Shown: positions 24,709 through 33,274 of the stretch, one piece after another
Layout of the letters: every line of letters begins with the position of its first letter
Numbering within the stretch: the stretch's first letter is position 1
Position numbers and translations under genes: made by a program
Notes under the pieces: model-generated
Told to the model about the DNA's origin: nothing
The model's input: only the letters and a program-made list of their open reading frames with translations
The model's database searches: none
Source: Acidobacteriota bacterium
GTDB taxonomy: Bacteria > Acidobacteriota > Terriglobia > Bryobacterales > Bryobacteraceae
Assembly (NCBI GenBank): GCA_018268935.1
Contig: JAFDVS010000125.1
Coordinates: 1 to 41,496 of the forward strand
Direction: 5' to 3'
DNA: 41,496 nucleotides

Positions 24709-26625
24709 ATGGCCTCGCTCGCTTCGATTCTTGCCCCTTGCTCGCTGGACACCTTCCTGCGCGACTACCTCGGGCAGAGGCCGCTTCCCTGCCCCGCTTC
24801 CCCGGAAAACCGCGGCCGCTTCGCCGCCATCCACGATTGGCAACCGCTGCTGCTTGAAATGGAGCGCACGCTCCGCGCCCCTGTCCGCCTGAGCGCAGAT
24901 GCTCTTCCTGGCCATCACAGCCGGTTGCTGCTGCAGGTGACTGGCGAATCCTCCTGCCTCTGCGCCAAAGGGGAGGAACGGCTCGAACTGAACCTCGAAT
25001 CGGGCGACGCGCTTTATCTGCCCTCGGGCTGGACGGTTGACTCCGCCACGCCGCCGGCTGTGGCCATCGAGATCCTACTCCCGAAAGGCCGCGACATCGT
25101 CAACTGGCTCGCCAACATCCTCGCCGAAGCGCCGCCGTTCGCCGCCGAGCTCACGCGCTTTGCCGCACCCGCCACCCAGTTCAACCAGATGCGCGCCCTG
25201 CGCCGCGCCTTGTCATCCGCGTTCCGCGCTCCCGAACTGCTTCCCGAATTTGCCCGCGCACAGGACAACCTTGCCGCCACTCCGGCCATCGAAGGCGCAC
25301 CCTACTGCGCCGAGGCCGGCTGGATCGCCAGTTCGCTGCGCCGCCCGGTGGAAGTCCATCGCGCAGCCAACGGGTTGCTGTGCCTGCCTTCGCACGCCGA
25401 GCCCGTTGTGTTCCATGAGCGCTGGGCGGCCCTCGCGCTATTTCTCTGCGAACGCGCTCCCATAGCGGTCGAAGATTTCTGCCACGCCTTCGCCGCCGAA
25501 TTCGAGCGGCGCGAACTCGAAGAATTCCTCCGCGCCGTCACCGCCCAGGGACCATTCACCATCCTTGCCGAACCCTTCGGTGCTCCCGTTCCACCCCCTG
25601 ACCCCGAGCCCGCCGCCGCCCTTCCCTCCAAAGGCTGGATTCCCATCACCGTAGCCTTCGACATCCGCGCCCCGTTTGTCTCCGACGCCACCGTGCGCTG
25701 GATGGAACTCCGCGAGTCGGGCCTTGACGATCCGTTCGTCAACGACACCGTGGAGCGTCTTCGCAAGGAAGAGCCGCCCCGCCGCGAACTCGACACCTCG
25801 CTCGCCGAACTGGAGCGCATCGGCCTCGCCATTCCGCCCGTCACTCCCCGCGGCTTCATCTTCCATGTCTCTCACTGCGGCTCGACGCTGGTTTCGAACG
25901 CCCTCAAAACCGTACCCGGCGTTGTCGTCGCCTCCGAATTGAAGGCGCTCTCCATGCTGGTGCGCCCCTTTGAAGCCGGCATGGGCGCTTTCCTGCGCGA
26001 GCGTTGGGACACACGCCGCCAGCGCCTGTTTCAAGCCATTTTCAATCTGCTGGCTACCTATCGCAGTGGTGAGCCGCAGCCGCTGGTGCTCAAATTCCCC
26101 AGCCTCGGCATCCGCTCGATGAGCGCTCTCCGCCGCTTTTTCCCGTCCACGCCCTGCGTCATCGTCATTCGCGACCCGATGGAAGTGATGGTGTCCAACC
26201 GTCCCGGTACGGGCTGGATGGTGATGAAGCAATCGCCGCCAATGGCCGCCGAAGTATTCGGCTGGAAGGATCTCGATCGCCCCGTCGACCGCATGCCCGA
26301 CGAAGAGTTCGCCGCCCGTGTGCTCGCCAGCTACTTTGAATCAGCCGGAGAGAATCTCGGCCCGCAAACGCTACTGGTCGATTACACGCAGCTCAACAAG
26401 AAGAAAATGGCGGAAATCGGAGCGTTTTTCGGCTTTGATCTGGCCCTTGACGAACGCCTCGACGCCGTCATGGGCTCCTACGCCAAAGACCCGGAGCAGA
26501 AACGCCCCTTCAAAGACGACCGCATGAAGAAGCAGTGGATGGCCAACGTGCTGCTGCGCAGTTCCGCCGAAGTGTGGGCCGGCCCCGGCTATCGCCGTCT
26601 GCTCGAAATCGCCCGCAAGGCCTAA
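24709..26625 (+). CDS. Fusion: degenerate JmjC/ROX-like domain + sulfotransferase
   Basis: 638 residues, starting directly at the previous stop. Residues 8-125 resemble the JmjC domain of ribosomal oxygenases: SLDTFLRDYLGQRPL at the start, LLLQVTGE, and NLESGDALYLPSGW. However, the metal ligands appear lost: the HxD place reads LPG and GWxH reads GWTVD, so this part is probably not an active oxygenase. Residues about 200-290 look like a winged-helix region (GLLCLPSHAEPVVFHERWAA, ELEEFLRAVTAQG), again as in ROX proteins. Residues 308-638 are a sulfotransferase: PSB loop FIFHVSHCGSTLVSNALK (384-400) and 3'-phosphate site CVIVIRDPMEVMVSN (483-496). Its stop overlaps that of the convergent histidine kinase (CTAA). 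Probably the final sulfation enzyme of the cluster, with the ROX-like part binding the substrate. Confidence 0.8.
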   Translation: MASLASILAPCSLDTFLRDYLGQRPLPCPASPENRGRFAAIHDWQPLLLEMERTLRAPVRLSADALPGHHSRLLLQVTGESSCLCAKGEERLELNLESGDALYLPSGWTVDSATPPAVAIEILLPKGRDIVNWLANILAEAPPFAAELTRFAAPATQFNQMRALRRALSSAFRAPELLPEFARAQDNLAATPAIEGAPYCAEAGWIASSLRRPVEVHRAANGLLCLPSHAEPVVFHERWAALALFLCERAPIAVEDFCHAFAAEFERRELEEFLRAVTAQGPFTILAEPFGAPVPPPDPEPAAALPSKGWIPITVAFDIRAPFVSDATVRWMELRESGLDDPFVNDTVERLRKEEPPRRELDTSLAELERIGLAIPPVTPRGFIFHVSHCGSTLVSNALKTVPGVVVASELKALSMLVRPFEAGMGAFLRERWDTRRQRLFQAIFNLLATYRSGEPQPLVLKFPSLGIRSMSALRRFFPSTPCVIVIRDPMEVMVSNRPGTGWMVMKQSPPMAAEVFGWKDLDRPVDRMPDEEFAARVLASYFESAGENLGPQTLLVDYTQLNKKKMAEIGAFFGFDLALDERLDAVMGSYAKDPEQKRPFKDDRMKKQWMANVLLRSSAEVWAGPGYRRLLEIARKA

Positions 26626-29600
26626 CCTACCGGCACCTCCACCTTGCGCTTCCACCAGCGCAACAAGGTCTGCCGCAATTGTTCGAGTTGCACCGGCTTG
26701 GCGAGAAAGTCATCCATCCCTACGCGCAAACAGCGGTCGCGATCCCCTTCGAGCGCATTCGCGGTCATGGCCACAATCGGCGTCCGCCCGCGGCTTAGCG
26801 CAATCTCTCTTCTGCGGATCTCCATCGTCGCTTCGTAGCCGTCCAGTTCCGGCATCTGGCAATCCATCAGGATCAGGTCGTACTCCAATCCTTCCCACCG
26901 CAGCAGCACTTCCCGCCCGTTTACGGCGAGGTCCGCCTGGTAGCCGAATTTCTCCAGCAGCCGCAGCGCCAGCCGCTGATTCACGGCGTTGTCCTCGGCC
27001 ACCAGAATGCGCATCGGCCCGGGCTTTTCCTGTACCGCCCGGAACGTCCTCTGCTCACTCACCGCGGCGGCGATGCTGCGCACACCCAGGGATGCGGCAA
27101 TCGACAGCAGCAGCTCCTTCGGCCGCACCGGCTTGTTCAGGATACTGCTGGCGCCGGCCGCCTCCAGCATCAACCGGTCCGCCCGGCGCCGCGACGACGT
27201 CAACACCACCACCCGCAGCGATCCCAAATCCTGGTCCGTCTGAATGGACCGGCAGAGCTCATAGGCATCGATCCCCGCGCCGTGATCCAGCACCAACAGC
27301 CGGAATGGGCATCCCTTGCTCTCCGCGGCCCGCAGCCGCTCCACGGTCACCGATGGCTCGCTCTGCTCCACTTCCAGCCCTAAAGCGGTCAACATGTCCG
27401 ACAGAATCCCCCGCGCCGGCTCGTGCCCGCTCACCACCATGACCCGCTGGCTGTCCTGTGTGTCCAGCCCGCATGCCTTTCCGAACGTGGTAACCCCCGG
27501 CGGCACCTGCACGGGCAGCGAAAAGGTGAACGACGTGCCTTTCCCGAATTCGCTTTCCACCTCAATCGTCCCGCCCATCAACTGCAACAGCCGGTGGCAA
27601 ATCGCCAGGCCCAATCCCGTCCCGCCGTACTTGCGCGTGGTCGATGCGTCGGCTTGCATGAACTGCTGGAACAGTTGGCTCAGCTTGCCCGCCGGAATCC
27701 CGATGCCCGTGTCTTTCACCACCACGCATAGCTCCGCCTCGGCGCCCTTCCACGACGCCACTTCGGCATGCACACTGACATAGCCGGTCTCGGTAAACTT
27801 CACGGCATTGCCCATCAGATTCAACAGGATTTGCCGCAGCCGCGCCGGATCGGCAATCAATGTCTCCGGTACGTCCGGGGCGATCTTCATCAACAGCTCA
27901 ATGCCCTTCTCCCGCGCCTTCGGGGCGAGGAGACTCAACACTTCGCCGAGGTTCGATTCGAGATCAAACCCCACGCGCTCAATTTGCAGCTTGCCCGCTT
28001 CAATCTTCGATATATCTAAGATGTCGTTCAAGACGGTCAACAGGGATTCGGCGGAATGCCGCACCGTTTCCGCATATTCCCGCTGCTCGGTGCTCAATTC
28101 GGTTTCCAGCAGCAGGCCGGTCATGCCCAGCACGCCATGCATCGGGGTGCGGATCTCATGGCTCATGTGGGCGAGAAAATCGCTCTTGGCCCGCGCCGCC
28201 TGCTCCGCCTTGCGGTGCGCTTCGCGCAGTTCCCCAAGCATCGTCTGCAATTCCTGCTCGGCGAGCTTTCTTGCCGTAATGTCGCTGATCGAGCCGGCCA
28301 TCCGCCGCGCCCGTCCGTCGGTGCCCCACACCGCCAGCCCGCGCGCCCGGAACCAGCCATATTCGCCATTTCCCAACCGGACACGGCATTCGACATCGAA
28401 CGGCGTGCGATGCCGCAAGTGGTCGCGCATGGCCCGTTGCACCGTCTGCCGGTCCTCTTCATGCACCCGCGAGGAGAAGAACTCCGTCCCTTCGGCCGGC
28501 TCCAGCCGCTCGGCGCCCACTAACTCGAGGAACCGCGGCGAATAGTAGACGTCGCCGCCGCGAATGTCCCAATCCCACACGCCATCGCTTGATCCGCGCA
28601 CGGCCAGTTCAAAGCGCGCCTTCCCGGCGCGCAGTTCCCGCTCCAGTTGCTTGCGCCGCGTCACGTCCTGCAGAAGCCACACTTCGCCGTCTTCATAAGC
28701 GTAGGCCGCCATCTCGTAATACCGCTCCACGCCATCCTTGCGGTAATAACGGACCAGCCGCGGCGAGGGAAATCCCCGCGCTCTGGCGCTTTCATATTGC
28801 TGCCGCGCTTCCTCTGCCCGGTCGCGGCCGAGCAGGCGGAACCAGTCTTCCACGCCCGAGATCTCTTCTCTCCGGTATCCGGTCAACTGCTCCACTTCCC
28901 GATTCAGCAGCAGAAAGTTTCCTTTGCGGTAAACCGCCCCGGCGGGCAGGTTTTCCACCAGCAGCCGCAACTGGTGCTCACTGACGCGCAGAGCCTCTTC
29001 CACTTTCTTCCGCGCATCGATATCCACAAGCGTTCCCAGGTAGCCGGTCAACTCGCCCGACTCCGAGCGCAGCGCCACCGCCCGGCAACTCGCCCAGACC
29101 GCCTTTTCCTCCTTCGACTGCACGCGGCATTCGGCTTGAAACTCTCCGCCGTGCCGCAGCGTGATCTCCCACTGGCTGAGCAGGGCAGGCTGATCTTCGG
29201 GATGTAAACTCTGGGCCCACAATTGCCCCCGCGCGTCATCCGCCGTCCGCCCCGTGAACTGGCACCAGCGCTCATTGGCAAACAGAATCTCGCCCTGAGC
29301 GTTGGTGAGGAAAATCCCCACCGGAGCGTTGCGCGTCAAGGCCTCAAAGCGTTGTTTATTCGCCCAGAGGATTCCTTCCTCGCGCTTGCGCTCCATCGCC
29401 AATCCGGCCAGCTCCGCCGAAGCTTCAATCGCTCCCAACTCCGCTGTCCCCGGCGTCCGGGGCTCGGAATGAAAAACGGTCAGCGCCCCCAGCACACGCC
29501 GCTGCCGGTCGCGCACCGGCACGGTCCAGGATGACCGCAATCCCTGCTGCAGAACCAGCGCGCGCGATTGCCGCCACGCCGGATCCCGGGCGATATCCTC

Positions 29601-30638
29601 CGACACCACGGCCCGGTTGAAATACACCGCCGCCGATGGCGAGCCGTTCCCCGGCGCCAGCGGCAAGGCGCCAAATTCCTCGGCAAACTCCACCGGCAGC
29701 GATGGCATGTAGTTGCGGTCAAAGCGGCGCCGCTCTTCATCAAGCAGTTGCAGCGCGCAATACGACATCGGCCACATGTAGTCGATGTTGGTGAGAATGG
29801 CGGTCATCACCTGGTCCAGGGCGGCCCCGCCGGCCAGCATCTTCAACACTTCGCGCTCCCCTTCGAGCGCGTTCGTGGTGGTCTGCAACTCCAGCGCAAC
29901 CTGCTTCTGCTCGGTGATGTCCTGCGTCGTGCCGAACAAGCGCAGCGCATGGCCATCGGCATCGAACACCGCCTTGCCGCGCGCCCGGCAGACCCGCAAC
30001 TCCCCGTTGGTGGTCGTGAGACGGAATTCGAAATCGTAGGGGCGGCGCTCGCGAAGCGCTTTCTCCACCGATTGCGTGAAGTCGGCCCGATCCTCGGTGT
30101 GCACCATCTCGAGAAAACTCTCCAGCCGCAGCGGGTCCGTCTTGCTGAGCCCGCACATGCGGTAATTCTCGTCCGACCACGTCTCCCTGCCCGTCTGCAA
30201 ATCCCATTCCCAATGGCCCAGCCGCACCATCTGCTCGGCTTCCCGCAGCAGCGCTTCGCTGTGCCGCAAACGGGCCTCCGCCGCCACGCGCGCCGTCACA
30301 TCGATGAGAAACGATCGCACTCCGCGCACGGATCCGTCTTCCCCCAGCACCAGCGACGGGTGTATTTCCATCGTGTGCCGTTCCCCGTGCACATCCACAT
30401 AGTCGGTCGTACAGGGCTCCGGCGCTCTCTCCCTGCGGAGCGTATCCACCACCGCCTGATGGATCGCCTCGCGCTGCTCCGGGGCCACCAGCTCCCACAC
30501 CGGCTTGCCTACCAGTTGCTCTCTTGAATAACCCAGCAGGTGACACTCCGCCTCGTTCACCACGCGGACATACCCTTCTCCATCAATCTCCTGATAGGCA
30601 AAGGGAGCCTCTTGAAAACCCTCCTGGCAGGCGCGCAC
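26622..30638 (-). CDS. Hybrid sensor histidine kinase: five PAS, one GAF, HisKA, HATPase, two receiver domains
   Basis: 1338 residues from GTG 30638 (AGGGAGG 5 nt upstream). No transmembrane segment, so it senses in the cytoplasm. Approximate order: PAS 9-122, PAS 130-245 (PAS/PAC, FGTTQDITEQKQ), GAF 268-425, PAS 432-552, PAS 560-672, PAS 684-805 (MAGSISDITARK), HisKA with His827 in HMSHEIRTPMHG, HATPase with DTGIGIPAGKL and GGTGLGLAI, receiver 1 (about 1085-1205), receiver 2 (about 1215-1330). Receiver 2 is complete (VAEDNAVNQ; Asp1259 in ILMDCQMPELDG; final Lys). Receiver 1 keeps Asp1118 (LVLDHGAG) but has lost the acidic pair (VVSGHEP), so it may not be phosphorylated. There is no Hpt domain or partner regulator next to it. 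74 nt separate it from the beta-lactamase gene upstream on the plus-coordinate side. Confidence 0.94.
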   Translation of the reverse strand: MRACQEGFQEAPFAYQEIDGEGYVRVVNEAECHLLGYSREQLVGKPVWELVAPEQREAIHQAVVDTLRRERAPEPCTTDYVDVHGERHTMEIHPSLVLGEDGSVRGVRSFLIDVTARVAAEARLRHSEALLREAEQMVRLGHWEWDLQTGRETWSDENYRMCGLSKTDPLRLESFLEMVHTEDRADFTQSVEKALRERRPYDFEFRLTTTNGELRVCRARGKAVFDADGHALRLFGTTQDITEQKQVALELQTTTNALEGEREVLKMLAGGAALDQVMTAILTNIDYMWPMSYCALQLLDEERRRFDRNYMPSLPVEFAEEFGALPLAPGNGSPSAAVYFNRAVVSEDIARDPAWRQSRALVLQQGLRSSWTVPVRDRQRRVLGALTVFHSEPRTPGTAELGAIEASAELAGLAMERKREEGILWANKQRFEALTRNAPVGIFLTNAQGEILFANERWCQFTGRTADDARGQLWAQSLHPEDQPALLSQWEITLRHGGEFQAECRVQSKEEKAVWASCRAVALRSESGELTGYLGTLVDIDARKKVEEALRVSEHQLRLLVENLPAGAVYRKGNFLLLNREVEQLTGYRREEISGVEDWFRLLGRDRAEEARQQYESARARGFPSPRLVRYYRKDGVERYYEMAAYAYEDGEVWLLQDVTRRKQLERELRAGKARFELAVRGSSDGVWDWDIRGGDVYYSPRFLELVGAERLEPAEGTEFFSSRVHEEDRQTVQRAMRDHLRHRTPFDVECRVRLGNGEYGWFRARGLAVWGTDGRARRMAGSISDITARKLAEQELQTMLGELREAHRKAEQAARAKSDFLAHMSHEIRTPMHGVLGMTGLLLETELSTEQREYAETVRHSAESLLTVLNDILDISKIEAGKLQIERVGFDLESNLGEVLSLLAPKAREKGIELLMKIAPDVPETLIADPARLRQILLNLMGNAVKFTETGYVSVHAEVASWKGAEAELCVVVKDTGIGIPAGKLSQLFQQFMQADASTTRKYGGTGLGLAICHRLLQLMGGTIEVESEFGKGTSFTFSLPVQVPPGVTTFGKACGLDTQDSQRVMVVSGHEPARGILSDMLTALGLEVEQSEPSVTVERLRAAESKGCPFRLLVLDHGAGIDAYELCRSIQTDQDLGSLRVVVLTSSRRRADRLMLEAAGASSILNKPVRPKELLLSIAASLGVRSIAAAVSEQRTFRAVQEKPGPMRILVAEDNAVNQRLALRLLEKFGYQADLAVNGREVLLRWEGLEYDLILMDCQMPELDGYEATMEIRRREIALSRGRTPIVAMTANALEGDRDRCLRVGMDDFLAKPVQLEQLRQTLLRWWKRKVEVPVG

Positions 30639-30712
30639 TGTGTCCTCCCTCTTCTCTAGTCATCGGTAAGAAAGGGGAGAATGTGAGCCAGCAAATAGAG
30701 TGGCTACTCCAC

Positions 30713-32044
30713 CTACTCCACCCTCTTCGCCGGAATCTCCCGCCCGTTCTGAAACAGCATCAGCTCCCCGGCCTTGCCCTCCCCGCGAAATTCCACTTCC
30801 GCTTTCACCACTTTCCAGAAAAAACGGCGCTCACTTTTGGCGAATACCTCAAACCGCGGCTGCCCCGTCAACTGCGCAAACATCCGTTTGCCTTCCCGCG
30901 TCACTTCCACCACCGCCCCTGGCGCCAGTTCGTAGCGGCCCACATACCGCTCCAGCACCGATTCCTCCACCACCACTTCCTTCTCAAACTCCGTCAGCTT
31001 GCGCGATTCATCCAGCAGATGCAACCCGATGTCATCAGCGGAAATCGCCGCGTTGCTCAACACCACCACTGCCTTGCCCGTCTTCGGCGCATAGCCTGCG
31101 AACGAACGGTATCCGCCCGTCCCGCCGTTGTGCCACACAATCTCGCGGTCCCCTTCCCACATGTGCCATCCCAGCCCGATCGCCAGGTTCGGCCCGGCCG
31201 GACGCCGTTCCCCTGCTGCCATCCGCATCGCGTCCGCCAGCGGTCCCTTGCCGCTCCCCATCGCCTCCAGCAGCCGCATCATGTCGTTCGCCGTCGAGCG
31301 TAACGCCCCGGCCCCGGCCAGCACGTCCAGATCCCAATTCCTCACCGGCTCCAACTGCAGGCCATGCCCTTGCGCCAGCCGCGCCTGCATCCCTTCGGTC
31401 AGCGCGATGCGCGTATCCTTCATACCCAATGGATCGAGCACGCGCTCCCGCAGCAGCGCCTCGTAGCTCTTGCCCGCCCGCCGCGCCAGCAGATGCCCCA
31501 GCAACCCCGCCCCCAGGTTCGAATATTCATACATCGCACCCGGCTCGCGCTGCAGCGTGTGCCCGTTCAGGAACTCGTATAACTGGGCCGTTCCGTAGTC
31601 CGCATAAGGATTCATCCTGTCGGCCGGCTTCAGGTTCGAAGGCAGCCGCGGCAACCCGCTGCGATGCGCCGACAGATCGCGCAACGTGATGGGCTTGTCT
31701 CCCTTCCGCGGCATGTTCACCCCCTCCGGCAGATACTTTTGCGCCGGATCGTCCAGCGCTACTTCGCCTTTGCGCGCCATATCAGCCAGCAATATTCCCG
31801 TAAATCCTTTTGTAATCGAGCCGATTTCAAATACGGTATCCCCATCGAGCGGCTTCGCATCGCCCGCCGCGCGCCGCCCATAGGCCACGACGCGCTTCTC
31901 CCCGCGCTCGGCGATGCCCACCACCAGGCCCACCGCCTGCTTGTCGGCATCGACACGCGTGGCAAGAATCTTCCGCACCTCTTCCCCGGATTGTGCCTGT
32001 AGAAGACAGGCGAGTCCCAGCAGCATCCCAATAGCAAGCTTCAT
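30713..32044 (-). CDS. Serine beta-lactamase-family hydrolase (class C / DD-peptidase-like)
   Basis: 443 residues. Signal peptide to about residue 18 (LACLLQAQ). The penicillin-binding fold has all three motifs: Ser76-x-x-Lys79 (SITK), Tyr174-Ser-Asn176 (YSN) and His305-Asn-Gly-Gly-Thr-Gly310 in place of Lys-Thr-Gly, as in class C-like esterases. After about residue 350 a small C-terminal beta domain follows (LERYVGRYELAPGAVVEVTREG), like the DUF3471-type tail on such hydrolases. Substrate could be a peptidoglycan peptide, a D-amino-acid peptide or an ester; antibiotic resistance should not be assumed. Its ATG overlaps the stop of the membrane-protein gene (ATGA), so it is the output gene of an ECF-sigma-led operon. 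Confidence 0.92.
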   Translation of the reverse strand: MKLAIGMLLGLACLLQAQSGEEVRKILATRVDADKQAVGLVVGIAERGEKRVVAYGRRAAGDAKPLDGDTVFEIGSITKGFTGILLADMARKGEVALDDPAQKYLPEGVNMPRKGDKPITLRDLSAHRSGLPRLPSNLKPADRMNPYADYGTAQLYEFLNGHTLQREPGAMYEYSNLGAGLLGHLLARRAGKSYEALLRERVLDPLGMKDTRIALTEGMQARLAQGHGLQLEPVRNWDLDVLAGAGALRSTANDMMRLLEAMGSGKGPLADAMRMAAGERRPAGPNLAIGLGWHMWEGDREIVWHNGGTGGYRSFAGYAPKTGKAVVVLSNAAISADDIGLHLLDESRKLTEFEKEVVVEESVLERYVGRYELAPGAVVEVTREGKRMFAQLTGQPRFEVFAKSERRFFWKVVKAEVEFRGEGKAGELMLFQNGREIPAKRVE

Positions 32045-32583
32045 AACGAGTGAATCTCCTTATCCAATCTCCGCGCCGCATGCGCGTTCATTTTGCCCAC
32101 GGCCACGAAAAACACAGCCCCCACCAGGTACGTCACCAGGATGCGTCCGCGGCGCTCCGGATGGTGCCACAATCCGCCCACACACCACACCAGCAACCCC
32201 GGAATCATCGGTCCCAGATACCATCGCCATACGCTACGCAACAGATCGCGCTGGCGTTCCAATTCCTTGCGGTACCAATCGCGCGACACTACCGCCTCGG
32301 CGGCCACGGCGACCGCCGAGCCCTTGCGGTACAGCTCGCGGCACACCATCGCCATGCCGGCGATGGACAACAACGCCCCGGCCTTCACATAAAGGGGCGA
32401 AGCCGTCACCAGCATCGCCACACAGGCCGCCGCCACCAGCAGCGCCGCGCCGTACTCGCGCCAGTTCCGGTTCCGGACGCGCCGCTCCAGCGCCGCCGCC
32501 TTTTTTCGCAACTCTGCAATATCCATTGCCTTTGACTCTCCTTCCTGCTCCTGCCAAAGCTCGCGGATCGATTCGTCGTTCAT
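32041..32583 (-). CDS. Membrane protein encoded between ECF sigma and beta-lactamase (possible anti-sigma role)
   Basis: 180 residues; ATG overlaps the sigma stop (ATGA) with GGAGG upstream. The N-terminal 45 residues are charged (MNDESIRELWQEQEGESKAMD, then a helix with KKAAALERRVRNRNWREY), followed by spans about 45-62 (ALLVAAACVAMLVTASP), 66-83 and a C-terminal pair (LGPMIPGLLVWCVGGLW, ILVTYLVGAVFFVAVG). There is no zinc-finger anti-sigma motif. The position directly after an ECF gene and the soluble N-terminal helix make an anti-sigma role plausible; it is not shown by sequence. Such DUF-type four-helix proteins recur after ECF genes in Acidobacteria. Confidence 0.75.
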   Translation of the reverse strand: MNDESIRELWQEQEGESKAMDIAELRKKAAALERRVRNRNWREYGAALLVAAACVAMLVTASPLYVKAGALLSIAGMAMVCRELYRKGSAVAVAAEAVVSRDWYRKELERQRDLLRSVWRWYLGPMIPGLLVWCVGGLWHHPERRGRILVTYLVGAVFFVAVGKMNAHAARRLDKEIHSL

Positions 32584-33095
32584 CTTCCGCCTCCTTGCGC
32601 GAACTGAGTCGCCAGGATGCGCTTGATGCGGTGAATGCGCACCGCCACGCTTCCCGGCGAATCGCCTGTAATTTCCCCGATTTCCCCCGCCTCCATCCCT
32701 TCCAGATAAAGCAGCACGGTCTGCCGGTCGAGCGGCTTTAACCGCTCGATGAGGCGCATCAGCCGCTCCATCGCCATGCGCCGGTCCATGGCCGCGGGCT
32801 CATCCCCCTGGCTTGCCAATTCCAGCTCCTCCAGGCTCACTGTGCCCGCATTCCGCCGGTGGCGCATCACATAGCTGACCGCGGCGTTATGCGCCACTCG
32901 ATAGACCCACGTCCGCATCGCGCAACGCCCGTCATAGACCGCCATGCTTCTCCACAGGGCAATGTGGATCTCCTGCTCCAGGTCCTGCCTGCGGGCCGCG
33001 TCGAATTCGTAACTCCGCGCCAGGCGCGCCAAGGCGCCGCCGCACGCGGCCACCGCCTGCCGGTATAATTCCTCCTGCCCGCCGTTGGCTTCCAT
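32580..33095 (-). CDS. ECF-type RNA polymerase sigma factor, second module
   Basis: 171 residues from ATG 33095; a longer in-frame start exists but lies upstream of a probable promoter. Region 2: LARSYEFDAARRQDLEQEIHIALWRS, then CAMRTWVYRVAHNAAVSYVMRHRR. Region 4: RLKPLDRQTVLLYLEGMEAGEIGEITG and the recognition helix SPGSVAVRIHRIKRILA. Upstream, on the minus strand, an A-rich block (GTGGAAAAAATCTGTAAGAG, about 33118-33137) may be its own promoter. It does not carry the GTAAAC/GGTACA element of the first ECF gene, so the two modules are probably independent. Operon: sigma, membrane protein, beta-lactamase. Confidence 0.92.
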   Translation of the reverse strand: MEANGGQEELYRQAVAACGGALARLARSYEFDAARRQDLEQEIHIALWRSMAVYDGRCAMRTWVYRVAHNAAVSYVMRHRRNAGTVSLEELELASQGDEPAAMDRRMAMERLMRLIERLKPLDRQTVLLYLEGMEAGEIGEITGDSPGSVAVRIHRIKRILATQFAQGGGR

Positions 33096-33274
33096 CACCA
33101 GGAATAGTCGCACACCGCGCGAATCTCTTACAGATTTTTTCCACTCTTTACGCGAGCGGAAAAAATTACCGGACCCCGTTCTCTCAAATCCGCGCAACTC
33201 ATTCATTCTGCAATAGAGTGAAATTTGGCAAGCTCATTGCATACCGGATATGCATGGAAAGGAGCTATCAACCG

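Noticed and set aside
23248..24918. 556-codon minus-strand frame opposite the dioxygenase::trigger-factor gene
   Set aside because: Ala/Gly/Asp-rich shadow that crosses the start and stop borders of real genes; no domain.
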